A stretch of DNA of 64,000 bases from an uncultured Eubacteriales bacterium (lineage in GTDB: Bacteria > Bacillota > Clostridia > Christensenellales > Aristaeellaceae), in NCBI GenBank assembly GCA_902800625.1, contig CADCFG010000002.1, forward strand, positions 1 through 64,000, written 5' to 3'. Below, in pieces: positions 35,388-43,339 of the stretch. Both the position numbers and the translations under genes were made by a program. How positions within the stretch are numbered: the first letter of the stretch is position 1; each line of letters opens with the position of its first letter. A model generated the notes under the pieces. That model searched no databases. It worked only from the letters and a program-made list of their open reading frames with translations, and was not told where the DNA came from.

Positions 35388-36590
35388 ATGGGAACCGGAA
35401 AACTGCCCATCAAAAACCTGCTGCGCCGGCCGGGACGCACCTGCGCCCTGGTGCTGCTGACGGCCTTCCTGGCGCTGGCGGTGTTTGGCGGGTCCGTCGT
35501 TGTGCGTTCGCTGCGGGGCGGCCTGAACAGCCTTGAGGCCCGCCTTGGCGCGGACATCATCGTCGTCCCCGGCGAGATGGCCAGCAAGGTGGACCTGAAG
35601 GAGCTTTTCCTCCAGGGCACCGTGGGCGAATACTACATGAATGCCTCCACGCTGGACAAGGTGCGGGAGGTGGAGGGCGTGGAAATCGCCGCGCCGCAGA
35701 CCTACCTCACGTCCCTGAAGGCCGACTGCTGTGCCGTGAAGGTGCAGATCATCGGCATCGACCCGGACGTTGACTTCACCGTCAAGCCCTGGATCGACCG
35801 GAGCCTCTCCCGGGACCTGGACGACATGGAGCTGGCCGTGGGCTGCAAGGTGTCCACCGGCGTGGGCGAGAACCTGCGCATCTACAACCGGAGCTGCCGC
35901 GTGGTGGCGAAGCTGGCCGAGACCGGCACGGGGTTTGACACCGCGGTCTACTGCAACATGGACACCATGAAGACCCTGCTGGCCGCCGCCGAGGAGAAGG
36001 GGATCGTGCACAGGCTCACCAGCGACAACAGCGACCGGATCTCCGCTATCTATGTGAAGGTGGCCCCGGGCTATGACGTCAGCGACATCGAAGTGCGCCT
36101 GGCCGCCCATGTGCGCAAGACCAAGACCGTGCGCACCCGAACGATGATCACCGACGTGTCCGAGAGCCTCTCCGGCATCGCGCGCACCGTGTCGCTGCTG
36201 GCGGTGGCGGTGTGGGCGCTGGCCTTCGTGGTGCTGCTGATCGCCTTTGCCATGATGATCGCCGAGCGCCGCCGCGAATTCGCGGTGCTGCGGCTGCTGG
36301 GCACGTCCAGGGGCGGCCTCACCGGCCTGATCCTCACCGAGACGGCGTTGTGCAGCCTGGCGGGCGGCCTGCTGGGCGTGGGCGTGGCATCGCTGGCGGT
36401 GTTCCCGTTCACCACGCTGATCGAATCGCGGCTGGGCCTTCCGTACCTGACGCCCGGTACCGGCACGGTGCTTGCACTGGCGGGAGCCACGCTGCTGGTC
36501 ACGCTGCTGGTAGGCGCGATTGCCAGCGCCTTTGCGGCCTGGCGTTTGAGCCGGGTCGACCCCGGCACGACCTTGCGGGAGGGGGCATAG
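35388..36590 (+). CDS. ABC transporter permease, FtsX type (second transporter)
   Basis: The 400-residue protein has an N-terminal helix, an extracytoplasmic MacB-like domain ('RLGADIIVVPGEMA', then 'LKADCCAVKVQIIGID' with a Cys pair), and three C-terminal helices with 'ERRREFAVLRLLGTSRGGL'. It ends one base before the next ATPase gene, so the two form a second transporter beside the P19-type one. The Cys-Cys pair in the outer domain is notable beside DUF4418 and may be redox active; that is inference. Confidence 0.85.
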   Translation: MGTGKLPIKNLLRRPGRTCALVLLTAFLALAVFGGSVVVRSLRGGLNSLEARLGADIIVVPGEMASKVDLKELFLQGTVGEYYMNASTLDKVREVEGVEIAAPQTYLTSLKADCCAVKVQIIGIDPDVDFTVKPWIDRSLSRDLDDMELAVGCKVSTGVGENLRIYNRSCRVVAKLAETGTGFDTAVYCNMDTMKTLLAAAEEKGIVHRLTSDNSDRISAIYVKVAPGYDVSDIEVRLAAHVRKTKTVRTRTMITDVSESLSGIARTVSLLAVAVWALAFVVLLIAFAMMIAERRREFAVLRLLGTSRGGLTGLILTETALCSLAGGLLGVGVASLAVFPFTTLIESRLGLPYLTPGTGTVLALAGATLLVTLLVGAIASAFAAWRLSRVDPGTTLREGA

Positions 36591-36591
36591 C

Positions 36592-37278
36592 ATGGCGCTT
36601 CGAGCTGAAAACCTGTCCAGGCAGTACTTCAGAAGGACCGCGCAGGCCAACTGCTTCTATGCCGTGAAGGACGTGAGCCTCGCGTTGAACAGCGGCGAGG
36701 TGACGGTGCTGATGGGCCGCTCCGGCTCCGGCAAGACCACGCTTCTGCACATGCTGTCCGGGCTGCTGACGCCCACGGAGGGCAAGGTCTGGCTGGGCGA
36801 TACGGACGTCTACGGCCTGAACGACAAGGCGCTGTCCAGGCTGCGCAACGAAAAGCTGGGTGTGATTCCCCAGGGCAGGAGCGCCATCGACACGCTCACC
36901 GCGCTGGAGAACATACTGCTGCCGGCGCAGCTGGCCGGGAAAGCCGGCGATATCGAGGCCGCAAGGCGCTGGATGGCGGCGCTTGGCATCGAGCACCTTT
37001 CTGACGCCATGCCTGCGGAGCTCTCCGGCGGCGAGCTGCGGCGCATGGCCATCGCCCGGGCGCTGGCGCAGGCTCCCGAGGTGATCCTGGCCGACGAGCC
37101 CACCGGGGACCTGGACGACGAAAATACCGAGCGGGTGCTGACCGTGCTGCGCGACGCCGCGAAGAGCGACGGCCGCGCGGTGCTGATCGTCTCCCACGAC
37201 AGCGAGGCCGCGCGCTACGCGGATCACGTGTACCGGATGGATGGGGGAGAACTGGGAGAAAAGCACATTCCCCTGTAG
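36592..37278 (+). CDS. ABC transporter ATPase (second transporter)
   Basis: The 228-residue ATPase shows Walker A 'GRSGSGKTT', signature 'LSGGELRRMAIARAL', Walker B 'VILADEPTGDLDDEN' and switch His 'IVSHDSEA'. GGAGGGGG lies upstream. It is the last gene of the iron region. The 316-base gap that follows (37279-37594) holds only the palindromic repeat at 37394-37465 and the terminator of the convergent gene. Confidence 0.92.
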   Translation: MALRAENLSRQYFRRTAQANCFYAVKDVSLALNSGEVTVLMGRSGSGKTTLLHMLSGLLTPTEGKVWLGDTDVYGLNDKALSRLRNEKLGVIPQGRSAIDTLTALENILLPAQLAGKAGDIEAARRWMAALGIEHLSDAMPAELSGGELRRMAIARALAQAPEVILADEPTGDLDDENTERVLTVLRDAAKSDGRAVLIVSHDSEAARYADHVYRMDGGELGEKHIPL

Positions 37279-37393
37279 GAGAAAGCTGCTGGACGAAAAG
37301 CCGCCCAAACCTCAAATCACTCTTGCCATGATTTAAATGGGTTCATCACGGAAACTTGCGGGATGAACGGAATGCCTTAAAAAGCTCCAGCGC

Positions 37394-37465
37394 ACAGATC
37401 CTTTGCTTCGCTCAGGATGACACCGCTGCGTGTCGCTGTCATCCTGAGCGGAGCGAAGGATCTGT
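37394..37465. repeat. Palindromic repeat with CATCCTGAGCG core
   Basis: A 29-base left arm (37394-37422) and right arm (37437-37465) are nearly perfect inverted repeats with a 14-base loop. Related copies lie at 52918-52987 and 61941-62024. This core is a widespread bacterial intergenic repeat; here it may also end the rightward iron operon. Confidence 0.8.
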
Positions 37466-37550
37466 CTGTTTCGTTAAGCAACTGCATTGAAAGGGAAGCC
37501 TTCGGACGACACGTTTTGTTCCATGGTCTTTCGTGAAAAACCAATAAAAT

Positions 37551-37577
37551 GCGGGGCAGGATTAAATCCTGCCCCGC
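37551..37577 (-). terminator. Terminator of the flavoprotein gene
   Basis: GCGGGGCAGGAT and ATCCTGCCCCGC form a perfect 12-bp stem; on the minus strand it is followed by ATTTTATT. It lies 18 bases after the stop at 37595. Confidence 0.88.
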
Positions 37578-37594
37578 TTGGCATACCGGGAACC

Positions 37595-40105
37595 TTACTG
37601 GTTGTCAGCCGTGACGGCCTTAGCCGCGGTACGGCCGGACACGAAGATCTCCACGATGGCGTTACCGCCCAGGCGGTTGCCGCCGTGGATGCCGCCGGTG
37701 ACCTCGCCAGCCGCATACAGGCCGGGAATGATCTCGCCGTCGGCGTTCAGCACGTGACGGGAGGTGTCCACCTTCAGGCCGCCCATGGTGTGGTGGGTGG
37801 AGGGAGCCATCAGGCGGATGGTCAGCATCGCGTTGTCCAGGTCATAGGTGTCCACGTTGTAACTGCCGTCCTCGTTCAGCTCCACGTTGCCGATGGTGCG
37901 GGAGGCGATGGCCTTGCCCACATCCGGGAACTCGCCCTGGCCCATCACAGCCGCGTCGTAGTCGCGGATGGTCTGGATGACGACCTCGGGATCGGCGGTC
38001 ACGCCCAGCTCCTCGAACAGAGCGGGCAGGTCGGCGATGGTGCGGCGATAGTAGCGGCCCGGATAGTCGCCCTCGGCCAGCTGCATCGGCGCGGGCATCA
38101 TCTGCTCCTTGTTGTAGAACTCCAGGAACACGCCCTTGGTACCGTTCACTTCCATGCCGTTCTTGAACTCAGCCAGGCTCAGCACGTCGCGCTCGGAACC
38201 CTCGTCCACGAAGCGGTGGCCGGTGGTGGGGTTGATCCAGCAGGCGTAGTTGCCGCCGCCGAAGGCCAGGTTGCCGTTGTCCACCCAGGAGATGGGCTGG
38301 GTGAAGCCCAGGCCGGTGGTCGCGGCGCCCGCGGCCTCGGCCATGGCGATGCCGTCGCCCTGCAGGCTGGAGCGGTTGGTGGTCTTGGTGGCGGTGGACA
38401 GGTACTCGGTGGACCAGTACACGTTGTTGTCCAGCACCATGTTGATGTTCGCGGCATAGCCGCCGGTGGTCAGGATGACGCCCTTGGAGGCCTTGGCGGT
38501 CACTTCGGTGCCGTCATAGGTCTCGGCTTTCACGCCGGTCACGCGGCCGTCCTCGACGATCAGGTCGGTGGCGGTGGTGCGCAGCATGATGTTGTTCTTC
38601 TCATTGGCTTCGTAGATGGTCTTCATGGGAGCGGCAAAGTAGCTGCCCCAGCGGCCCATCTCCGGCTCGCCGTCGCCGTCCAGGTCGATGGTGGAGCCGA
38701 CGAACTCGTTTTCACGATACCACAGCGCGCCGATCAGGGTGGGCTGGGTGTCTTCGATGAAGGTCGCGCCCTGCTCCTCCAGCCACTCCTTCAGGCCCTG
38801 GCCGTCCTGGATGAACTGGGAAACCAGGTCCACGTCGCCATAGATCCACTCGCTCTTGTCCGCGCTCTGGCGCAGGCCGCCGTAGTAGGTCTGGAAGATG
38901 TGCAGGTTCACGGTGGAGAACAGGGTCAGCTGGTTCTCGGGGGTGCCCGCGTCCAGCTTCGGCTGCGCCCAATCCAGATAGGCCTGGATTTCCTTCTTCA
39001 GCTCCTGAAGGATGGGCAGGTACTCGGCGTGCACGCCGTGCTTGCTCAGCTCCAGCGCGTCGCCGGCCACGAACTCGTTGTCCTTGTAGTAGTCCTCGTC
39101 GAAGGGCTCCTCGGACCAGTCGAGGATCATCTTCAGCTCGTTGATGCAGCCCTGCACGGACTTCACCTTGTTGTAGGTCTGGCCGTCGAAGGCATAGACG
39201 CCGGTTTCAGCGTCCGGATCGGCGGGATCCCACACCAGGTAGGGCATCACGGACTGGAACTGGCCGCCGGAGACCAGCGTGTTGCCGCCGACCTCGGCGT
39301 TCTTCTCGATCACCAGCACGGTGTTGCCGTCCTGGGCGGCCTGGGCCGCGGCAGCCATGCCGGCGCCGCCCGCGCCGACCACGACCACGTCGTAGTCCAG
39401 GGCGATGGGGTCACTGGCGGTGTGCTCGATCTTGGCGGCCTTGAACGCGTCCATGTTGGTGCAGCCGGCCTGCTCGGCGGTGTCCAGCACGGCGGTGCGC
39501 AGCGCGCGGGTGGAGAAGGTGGCGCCGGAGACGCCGTCCACGCCCGCGCCGTTGGCCTCGATCATCTCGGGGATCATGATCTCAAAGGCGGGGGTGCCCA
39601 CATGGCCGGTCTCCACGCTGTTCACGATCTCGATGTTCTCGATGGCGCTGTCGGTGTAGGTGACGGCCACGGTCACAGGTCCGTTGTAGCCGTCCGCGGT
39701 GGCTTCGTAGGTGCCGGCGGTGAAGGCCATTTCAGCGGCCTCGGCGGCCCCGCCCTCATCGGAAGCGGCGCTGGCCAGGGCAGCCTTCACGGCATCCACG
39801 ACGCCGTTGCTGGTGAAAGTCGCGGTGGTGGTGGTGTCGACACCCTCCACGGTACCGGCTTCCAGGATGGCGGCGATGAGCTTATCCACGCTGTTGGCGC
39901 GCTCAATGCCGGCGGTGGGGTAGGTTTCGTTGGAATCGTCAACCGTCAGCGCGATGATCTTGCCGTCGGCGTCGACGGTCACTTCCACGCTCACCTCACT
40001 GGCAAAGCCCTGGGCGCTGCCGGTGAGAACGGTTTCGCCTTCCGCGAGCGCCACACAGCCCAGCAGCATGCATGCGCTCAACAACAAAGCAAGCAGTTTC
40101 TTCAT
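37595..40105 (-). CDS. FMN-binding, fumarate-reductase-like flavoprotein lipoprotein
   Basis: The 836-residue protein has a lipoprotein signal ('ACMLLGC'), two FMN_bind domains (about 25-115 and 125-215) and a FAD-binding reductase module ('VVVVGAGGAGMAAA'). The second flavinylation motif 'DGVSGATFST' is intact; the first reads 'DTTTTATFTS', with the Gly lost. Compared with Shewanella fumarate reductase, the catalytic Arg ('GSERD'), His ('HHTMGG') and Arg ('GNRLGG') are kept, but the His of 'THP' is Gln here ('FTQP'), so the substrate may not be fumarate. It probably sits on the outer face of the membrane and takes electrons through FMN. AGGAGGG precedes the ATG at 40105. Confidence 0.88.
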   Translation of the reverse strand: MKKLLALLLSACMLLGCVALAEGETVLTGSAQGFASEVSVEVTVDADGKIIALTVDDSNETYPTAGIERANSVDKLIAAILEAGTVEGVDTTTTATFTSNGVVDAVKAALASAASDEGGAAEAAEMAFTAGTYEATADGYNGPVTVAVTYTDSAIENIEIVNSVETGHVGTPAFEIMIPEMIEANGAGVDGVSGATFSTRALRTAVLDTAEQAGCTNMDAFKAAKIEHTASDPIALDYDVVVVGAGGAGMAAAAQAAQDGNTVLVIEKNAEVGGNTLVSGGQFQSVMPYLVWDPADPDAETGVYAFDGQTYNKVKSVQGCINELKMILDWSEEPFDEDYYKDNEFVAGDALELSKHGVHAEYLPILQELKKEIQAYLDWAQPKLDAGTPENQLTLFSTVNLHIFQTYYGGLRQSADKSEWIYGDVDLVSQFIQDGQGLKEWLEEQGATFIEDTQPTLIGALWYRENEFVGSTIDLDGDGEPEMGRWGSYFAAPMKTIYEANEKNNIMLRTTATDLIVEDGRVTGVKAETYDGTEVTAKASKGVILTTGGYAANINMVLDNNVYWSTEYLSTATKTTNRSSLQGDGIAMAEAAGAATTGLGFTQPISWVDNGNLAFGGGNYACWINPTTGHRFVDEGSERDVLSLAEFKNGMEVNGTKGVFLEFYNKEQMMPAPMQLAEGDYPGRYYRRTIADLPALFEELGVTADPEVVIQTIRDYDAAVMGQGEFPDVGKAIASRTIGNVELNEDGSYNVDTYDLDNAMLTIRLMAPSTHHTMGGLKVDTSRHVLNADGEIIPGLYAAGEVTGGIHGGNRLGGNAIVEIFVSGRTAAKAVTADNQ

Positions 40106-40259
40106 GGTATCCCTCCTGTTAAAATTTTGACGGGCGTGATGCCAATCGTACAAATTAATTTTATCAGATTGCCGCCTTCAAGTCAATGGAATTGGCGGAC
40201 AATGGCGTCAAATGAAAAATTATAGCGGTCACATAAGAAATTATGAGATGTGACAGAGG

Positions 40260-40288
40260 TTGATAAAATGGCGCGAACCATGTATAAT
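40260..40288 (+). promoter_or_regulatory. Promoter of the NusG-II/Gx/ApbE operon
   Basis: TTGATA, a 17-base spacer and perfect TATAAT, 40 bases before the GTG at 40329. This argues against the longer reading frame that would start inside it. Confidence 0.75.
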
Positions 40289-40328
40289 ATACAAGGATTA
40301 TTATGATGTATTCCCGGAGGAATGGGCA

Positions 40329-40748
40329 GTGAGGCGATTCTCCTTATTGATCCTGGCCATTGCGCTGTGCACGGCACTGGCCGGCTGCGGCCGGCCAGGG
40401 GAGACCGCGGACGGCGCGGTTCGGCTGCTTCTGGACGGCGAGGCCGTTCAGGGCGGCAGCCTGGAGCCGGAGAAACCGGGCCTGCGGGTGTATGTCACGC
40501 TGGACGGCGCGCCGCTGATCGACCTGCCCTTTTCAGATAAGCACACCCTGACCATCGCCCAGCCGGACGGCGGCGAGAACACCGTCGCCATCACCGGGAG
40601 CGGCGTGCACATGGAAAGCGCCAACTGCGAGGGCCAGGACTGCGTGAACATGGGCGAGGTCACGGAGGAGAACCTGGAATTAAGGGTGCTGGGCGGCTTT
40701 ATCGTGTGCCTGCCCCACAAACTGTCCGTGGAGGTCCGCGGAATGTGA
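40329..40748 (+). CDS. NusG domain II lipoprotein
   Basis: The 139-residue protein has a lipoprotein signal ('ALAGC') and a NusG domain II of the kind found beside Gx transporters and ApbE: 'GVHMESANCEGQDCVNMG' followed by 'GGFIVCLPHKL'. Despite the name it is extracytoplasmic and not a transcription factor. The three Cys residues are conserved in the family. GTG at 40329 has GGAGG 8 bases upstream. First gene of an operon for extracytoplasmic flavinylation. Confidence 0.85.
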   Translation: MRRFSLLILAIALCTALAGCGRPGETADGAVRLLLDGEAVQGGSLEPEKPGLRVYVTLDGAPLIDLPFSDKHTLTIAQPDGGENTVAITGSGVHMESANCEGQDCVNMGEVTEENLELRVLGGFIVCLPHKLSVEVRGM

Positions 40749-40764
40749 GCATGGAGGTCATCAC

Positions 40765-41442
40765 TTGAATTCAAAGGCGAAAACCGTGGCGCGCTTCGGG
40801 CTGCTGGTGGCGCTGTCGCTGGTACTGGGCTGGCTGGACCGGGCCATACCGCTCACCTGGTTCTTGAGCGGGGCGGTGCCGGGCATCAAGCTGGGCCTGG
40901 CCAACACGGTGCTGCTCTATGCCGTCTATTTGATGGACTGGCGGGGCTGCGCGGCGCTGATGCTGGCCAAGGTGCTGCTGTCCGGGTTCATGTTCGGCTC
41001 CATGAGCGCCATCATCTACAGCCTCTCCGGCGGCGTGCTCAGCCTGATCGTGATGCTGCTGGTGCGGAAGAACGCCAAGGTCGGCGCGCTGTCGATCGGC
41101 CTGATGGCCTTTGCGAGCGATTTCTACCTGTTGCTGCGCAACCGCGCGCCCCGGGGCCAGATGCTCTGGTGCATGTTGTTGATCGCCCTGGCGGGGATAG
41201 CGGCCATCGTGGCGTTTGCCGCTATCCGCAGGCGGCCGGAGTGGAGCGTGCTGGGCACGTCCCTGGCCGGGGCCGTGGCCCACAACATCGGCCAGATCCT
41301 GGCCGCCAGCGCCATGCTGCGCACGCCCCAGCTGATGTTCACCTACCTGCCGATACTCGTCGGCATCGGCGCTGTGGTGGGCTGCCTGACGGGCATCGTG
41401 GCCCAGCGGGTGTTCAGGGCGCTGCGGGTGCAGGGTGCGTGA
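40765..41442 (+). CDS. Gx transporter family protein (HepS component I-like) with an insertion
   Basis: The 225-residue membrane protein begins and ends like the Gx/Hpre_diP_synt_I family: 'SGAVPGIKLGLANTVLLYAV' near 35-55 and 'LGTSLAGAVAHNIGQILAA' near 163-181. Family members are usually about 170 residues; here an extra 50 residues (about 106-157) with one or two more membrane helices separate the two halves. ECF-type substrate capture of a flavin or quinone precursor has been proposed for the family. It starts at TTG with GGAGG 7 bases before it, between NusG-II and ApbE. Confidence 0.82.
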   Translation: MNSKAKTVARFGLLVALSLVLGWLDRAIPLTWFLSGAVPGIKLGLANTVLLYAVYLMDWRGCAALMLAKVLLSGFMFGSMSAIIYSLSGGVLSLIVMLLVRKNAKVGALSIGLMAFASDFYLLLRNRAPRGQMLWCMLLIALAGIAAIVAFAAIRRRPEWSVLGTSLAGAVAHNIGQILAASAMLRTPQLMFTYLPILVGIGAVVGCLTGIVAQRVFRALRVQGA

Positions 41443-41464
41443 TTTCATGGAAAGGATTTGCCGA

Positions 41465-42448
41465 ATGAAGGGATTGAAAGGGGCGGCGCTGCTTCTGGCG
41501 CTGGCACTGCTGCTGGCGGGCTGCGCGAAGGCGGAGCCGAAGAAGGAGTCCGCCGTGGGCTTCTATCTGGACACTGTCATCACGCTGACGGCCTATGTGG
41601 AGGACGTTTCGGTGCTGAAGGACGCGCTTGAGGAGTGCGGGCGCTATGAAAAGCTGCTTTCCCGGACGATAGAGGGCAGTGACGTCTGGCGGGTGAACCA
41701 CGCGGGCGGACAGCCGGTGCAGGTCTCGAAGGAGACGCTGGAGATCATCCACACGGCCCGCCAGGTCAGCGAGATGTCCGGCGGAGCCTTCGACATCACC
41801 ATCGCCCCGGCGTCCACGCTGTGGGACTTCACCTCCGGGAAGAACGAATTGCCGGACGCGAACGCGCTGGCGGCGGCAGCCGAGCGGATCGACTACGCCA
41901 TGGTGGCGGTGGACGGCGACACGGTCACCCTGCCCGAGGGCATGATGATCGACCTGGGCGGCATTGCCAAGGGCTACATCGCCGACGCCGTGAAGCAGTA
42001 CCTGATCGACCGCGGCGTGACCAGCGCCATTCTCTCCTTCGGCGGCAACATCGTGGCCATCGGCGAAAAGCCCGACGGCAGCCCCTGGAAGGTGGGCATC
42101 CAGGACATCGATAAACCCACCGGGGAATACATGGCCGTGGCGAGGAACTTCGGCGGTTCCACCGTCACCAGCGGCATCTACGAGCGGGGCTTCGAGGTGG
42201 ACGGCAGGTATTACCACCACATCCTCGACGCCCACACCGGATGGCCGGTGGACAACGAGCTGGCCTCTGTGACCATATTCTCCGACAGCTCCATGTGGGG
42301 CGACGCCCTGGCCACGGCGGCCTTCGCCCTGGGCTCGGACGGGGGAATGGCGCTGATCGAGGGCATCGATGGCGTGGAGGCCGCCTTCATCGCCCGGGAC
42401 CGAACCATCCACGCCACCAGCGGCGCGGATACCTACATGATAGAGTAA
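41465..42448 (+). CDS. apbE: FAD:protein FMN transferase (ApbE)
   Basis: The 327-residue lipoprotein (lipobox 'LLAGC') attaches FMN from FAD to Thr in FMN_bind domains, using Mg2+. Family motifs are clear: 'DTVITLTAY', 'GAFDITIAP', 'IDLGGIAKGYIAD', 'SFGGNI', 'HHILDAHTGWPV' and 'DALATAAF' for metal binding. ATG 41465 is chosen over the in-frame GTG at 41435 because the signal peptide begins there and AAAGGA lies upstream. Likely substrates in this window are the permease at 32651 and the flavoprotein at 37595. Confidence 0.95.
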   Translation: MKGLKGAALLLALALLLAGCAKAEPKKESAVGFYLDTVITLTAYVEDVSVLKDALEECGRYEKLLSRTIEGSDVWRVNHAGGQPVQVSKETLEIIHTARQVSEMSGGAFDITIAPASTLWDFTSGKNELPDANALAAAAERIDYAMVAVDGDTVTLPEGMMIDLGGIAKGYIADAVKQYLIDRGVTSAILSFGGNIVAIGEKPDGSPWKVGIQDIDKPTGEYMAVARNFGGSTVTSGIYERGFEVDGRYYHHILDAHTGWPVDNELASVTIFSDSSMWGDALATAAFALGSDGGMALIEGIDGVEAAFIARDRTIHATSGADTYMIE

Positions 42449-42487
42449 TGACCCGCTGAACCAAAGAGAATTGCGAGGAGAATGAAC

Positions 42488-42802
42488 ATGTACGAGACCT
42501 TTGAGCACATCTTTTCCACCGCCGTACAGTACGGCATACTGGCCTTTGAAGCTGTGGGCGTGGTCATACTGCTCATTGCGGCGGTGCGGGCACTGGTATG
42601 GCTGTTCCGGGACAGGCACAAGAGCAAGCACATCCTCTACGACGGCATCTCCACCGCGCTCACCTTCCTGCTGGGCAGTGAGATCCTGAAGACCATCGTC
42701 ACCCCGGACTGGAAGGACGTGGGCATGACCTGCGCGGTGTTGCTGATGCGCGCGGCCATGACGCTGCTGATCCACTGGGAAAACAAGCACGAGAGCGATT
42801 GA
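42488..42802 (+). CDS. DUF1622 membrane protein
   Basis: The 104-residue protein matches DUF1622: a first membrane helix 'FEAVGVVILLIAAVRAL', a basic segment 'RDRHKSKHIL', 'LTFLLGSEILKTIVTP', and a last helix ending in a His-rich tail. Function unknown. The ATG at 42488 is preferred because GAGGAG lies 8 bases upstream; the one at 42482 is too close. It overlaps or abuts the next gene's possible start and lies in the ApbE operon. Confidence 0.8.
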   Translation: MYETFEHIFSTAVQYGILAFEAVGVVILLIAAVRALVWLFRDRHKSKHILYDGISTALTFLLGSEILKTIVTPDWKDVGMTCAVLLMRAAMTLLIHWENKHESD

Positions 42803-42825
42803 CGATTGAGAGGCGCCGTCCAGAC

Positions 42826-43269
42826 ATGAAGAAACTGGCCATATTGCTGATGATAGCGCTGCTGGCCGCCTGCGCGCTGGCGGAGGAGGAAGATGCCATG
42901 CCCGCGGGCTATGTGCGGGTGAGCACCGCCATGGAAGCCGGCTGGCTGCCGCTGCCGATTGAGGAGGACACCACCTTCCCGCTGGTGCAGCGGATGCCGG
43001 ACGGCAGCGAGTCGCTGAACCTGATTCACCTGACGCCGAACGGCGTGTACATGGAGGACGCCACCTGCGAAAACCACGACTGCATGGGTCAGGGCGAGGT
43101 GACGCTGGACAACATCCCCGAGTGCGTGCTGGGCAACATGATCATCTGCCTGCCCAACCAGGTGGTGCTGGAGCTGTTCACCCCGGAGGAGACGCTGGCG
43201 TACCTGGGGGAGCTGCCTGTGCTGCCGGATAACCAGGATGCCGACGCGGCCCAGGAGCCAGGCCCTTGA
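42826..43269 (+). CDS. Second NusG domain II-like lipoprotein
   Basis: The 147-residue protein has a lipoprotein-like signal ('LLAAC') and a NusG-II-like domain: 'GVYMEDATCENHDCMGQG' followed by 'GNMIICLPNQVVLEL', aligning with the protein at 40329 including the three Cys. The start is uncertain: TTG at 42799 overlaps the previous stop, while ATG 42826 directly begins the signal peptide. It closes the flavin operon before a bidirectional terminator. Confidence 0.75.
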   Translation: MKKLAILLMIALLAACALAEEEDAMPAGYVRVSTAMEAGWLPLPIEEDTTFPLVQRMPDGSESLNLIHLTPNGVYMEDATCENHDCMGQGEVTLDNIPECVLGNMIICLPNQVVLELFTPEETLAYLGELPVLPDNQDADAAQEPGP

Positions 43270-43296
43270 GAAGGAACCTTTTGGATGCCAATTCAC

Positions 43297-43332
43297 AAAG
43301 ACACCGCCTGTCGAATGACAGGCGGTGTCTTT
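43297..43332. terminator. Bidirectional terminator
   Basis: AAAGACACCGCCTG (43297-43310) and CAGGCGGTGTCTTT (43319-43332) form a perfect 14-bp stem between the flavin operon and the convergent hydG. Confidence 0.93.
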
Positions 43333-43339
43333 CGTTTTA

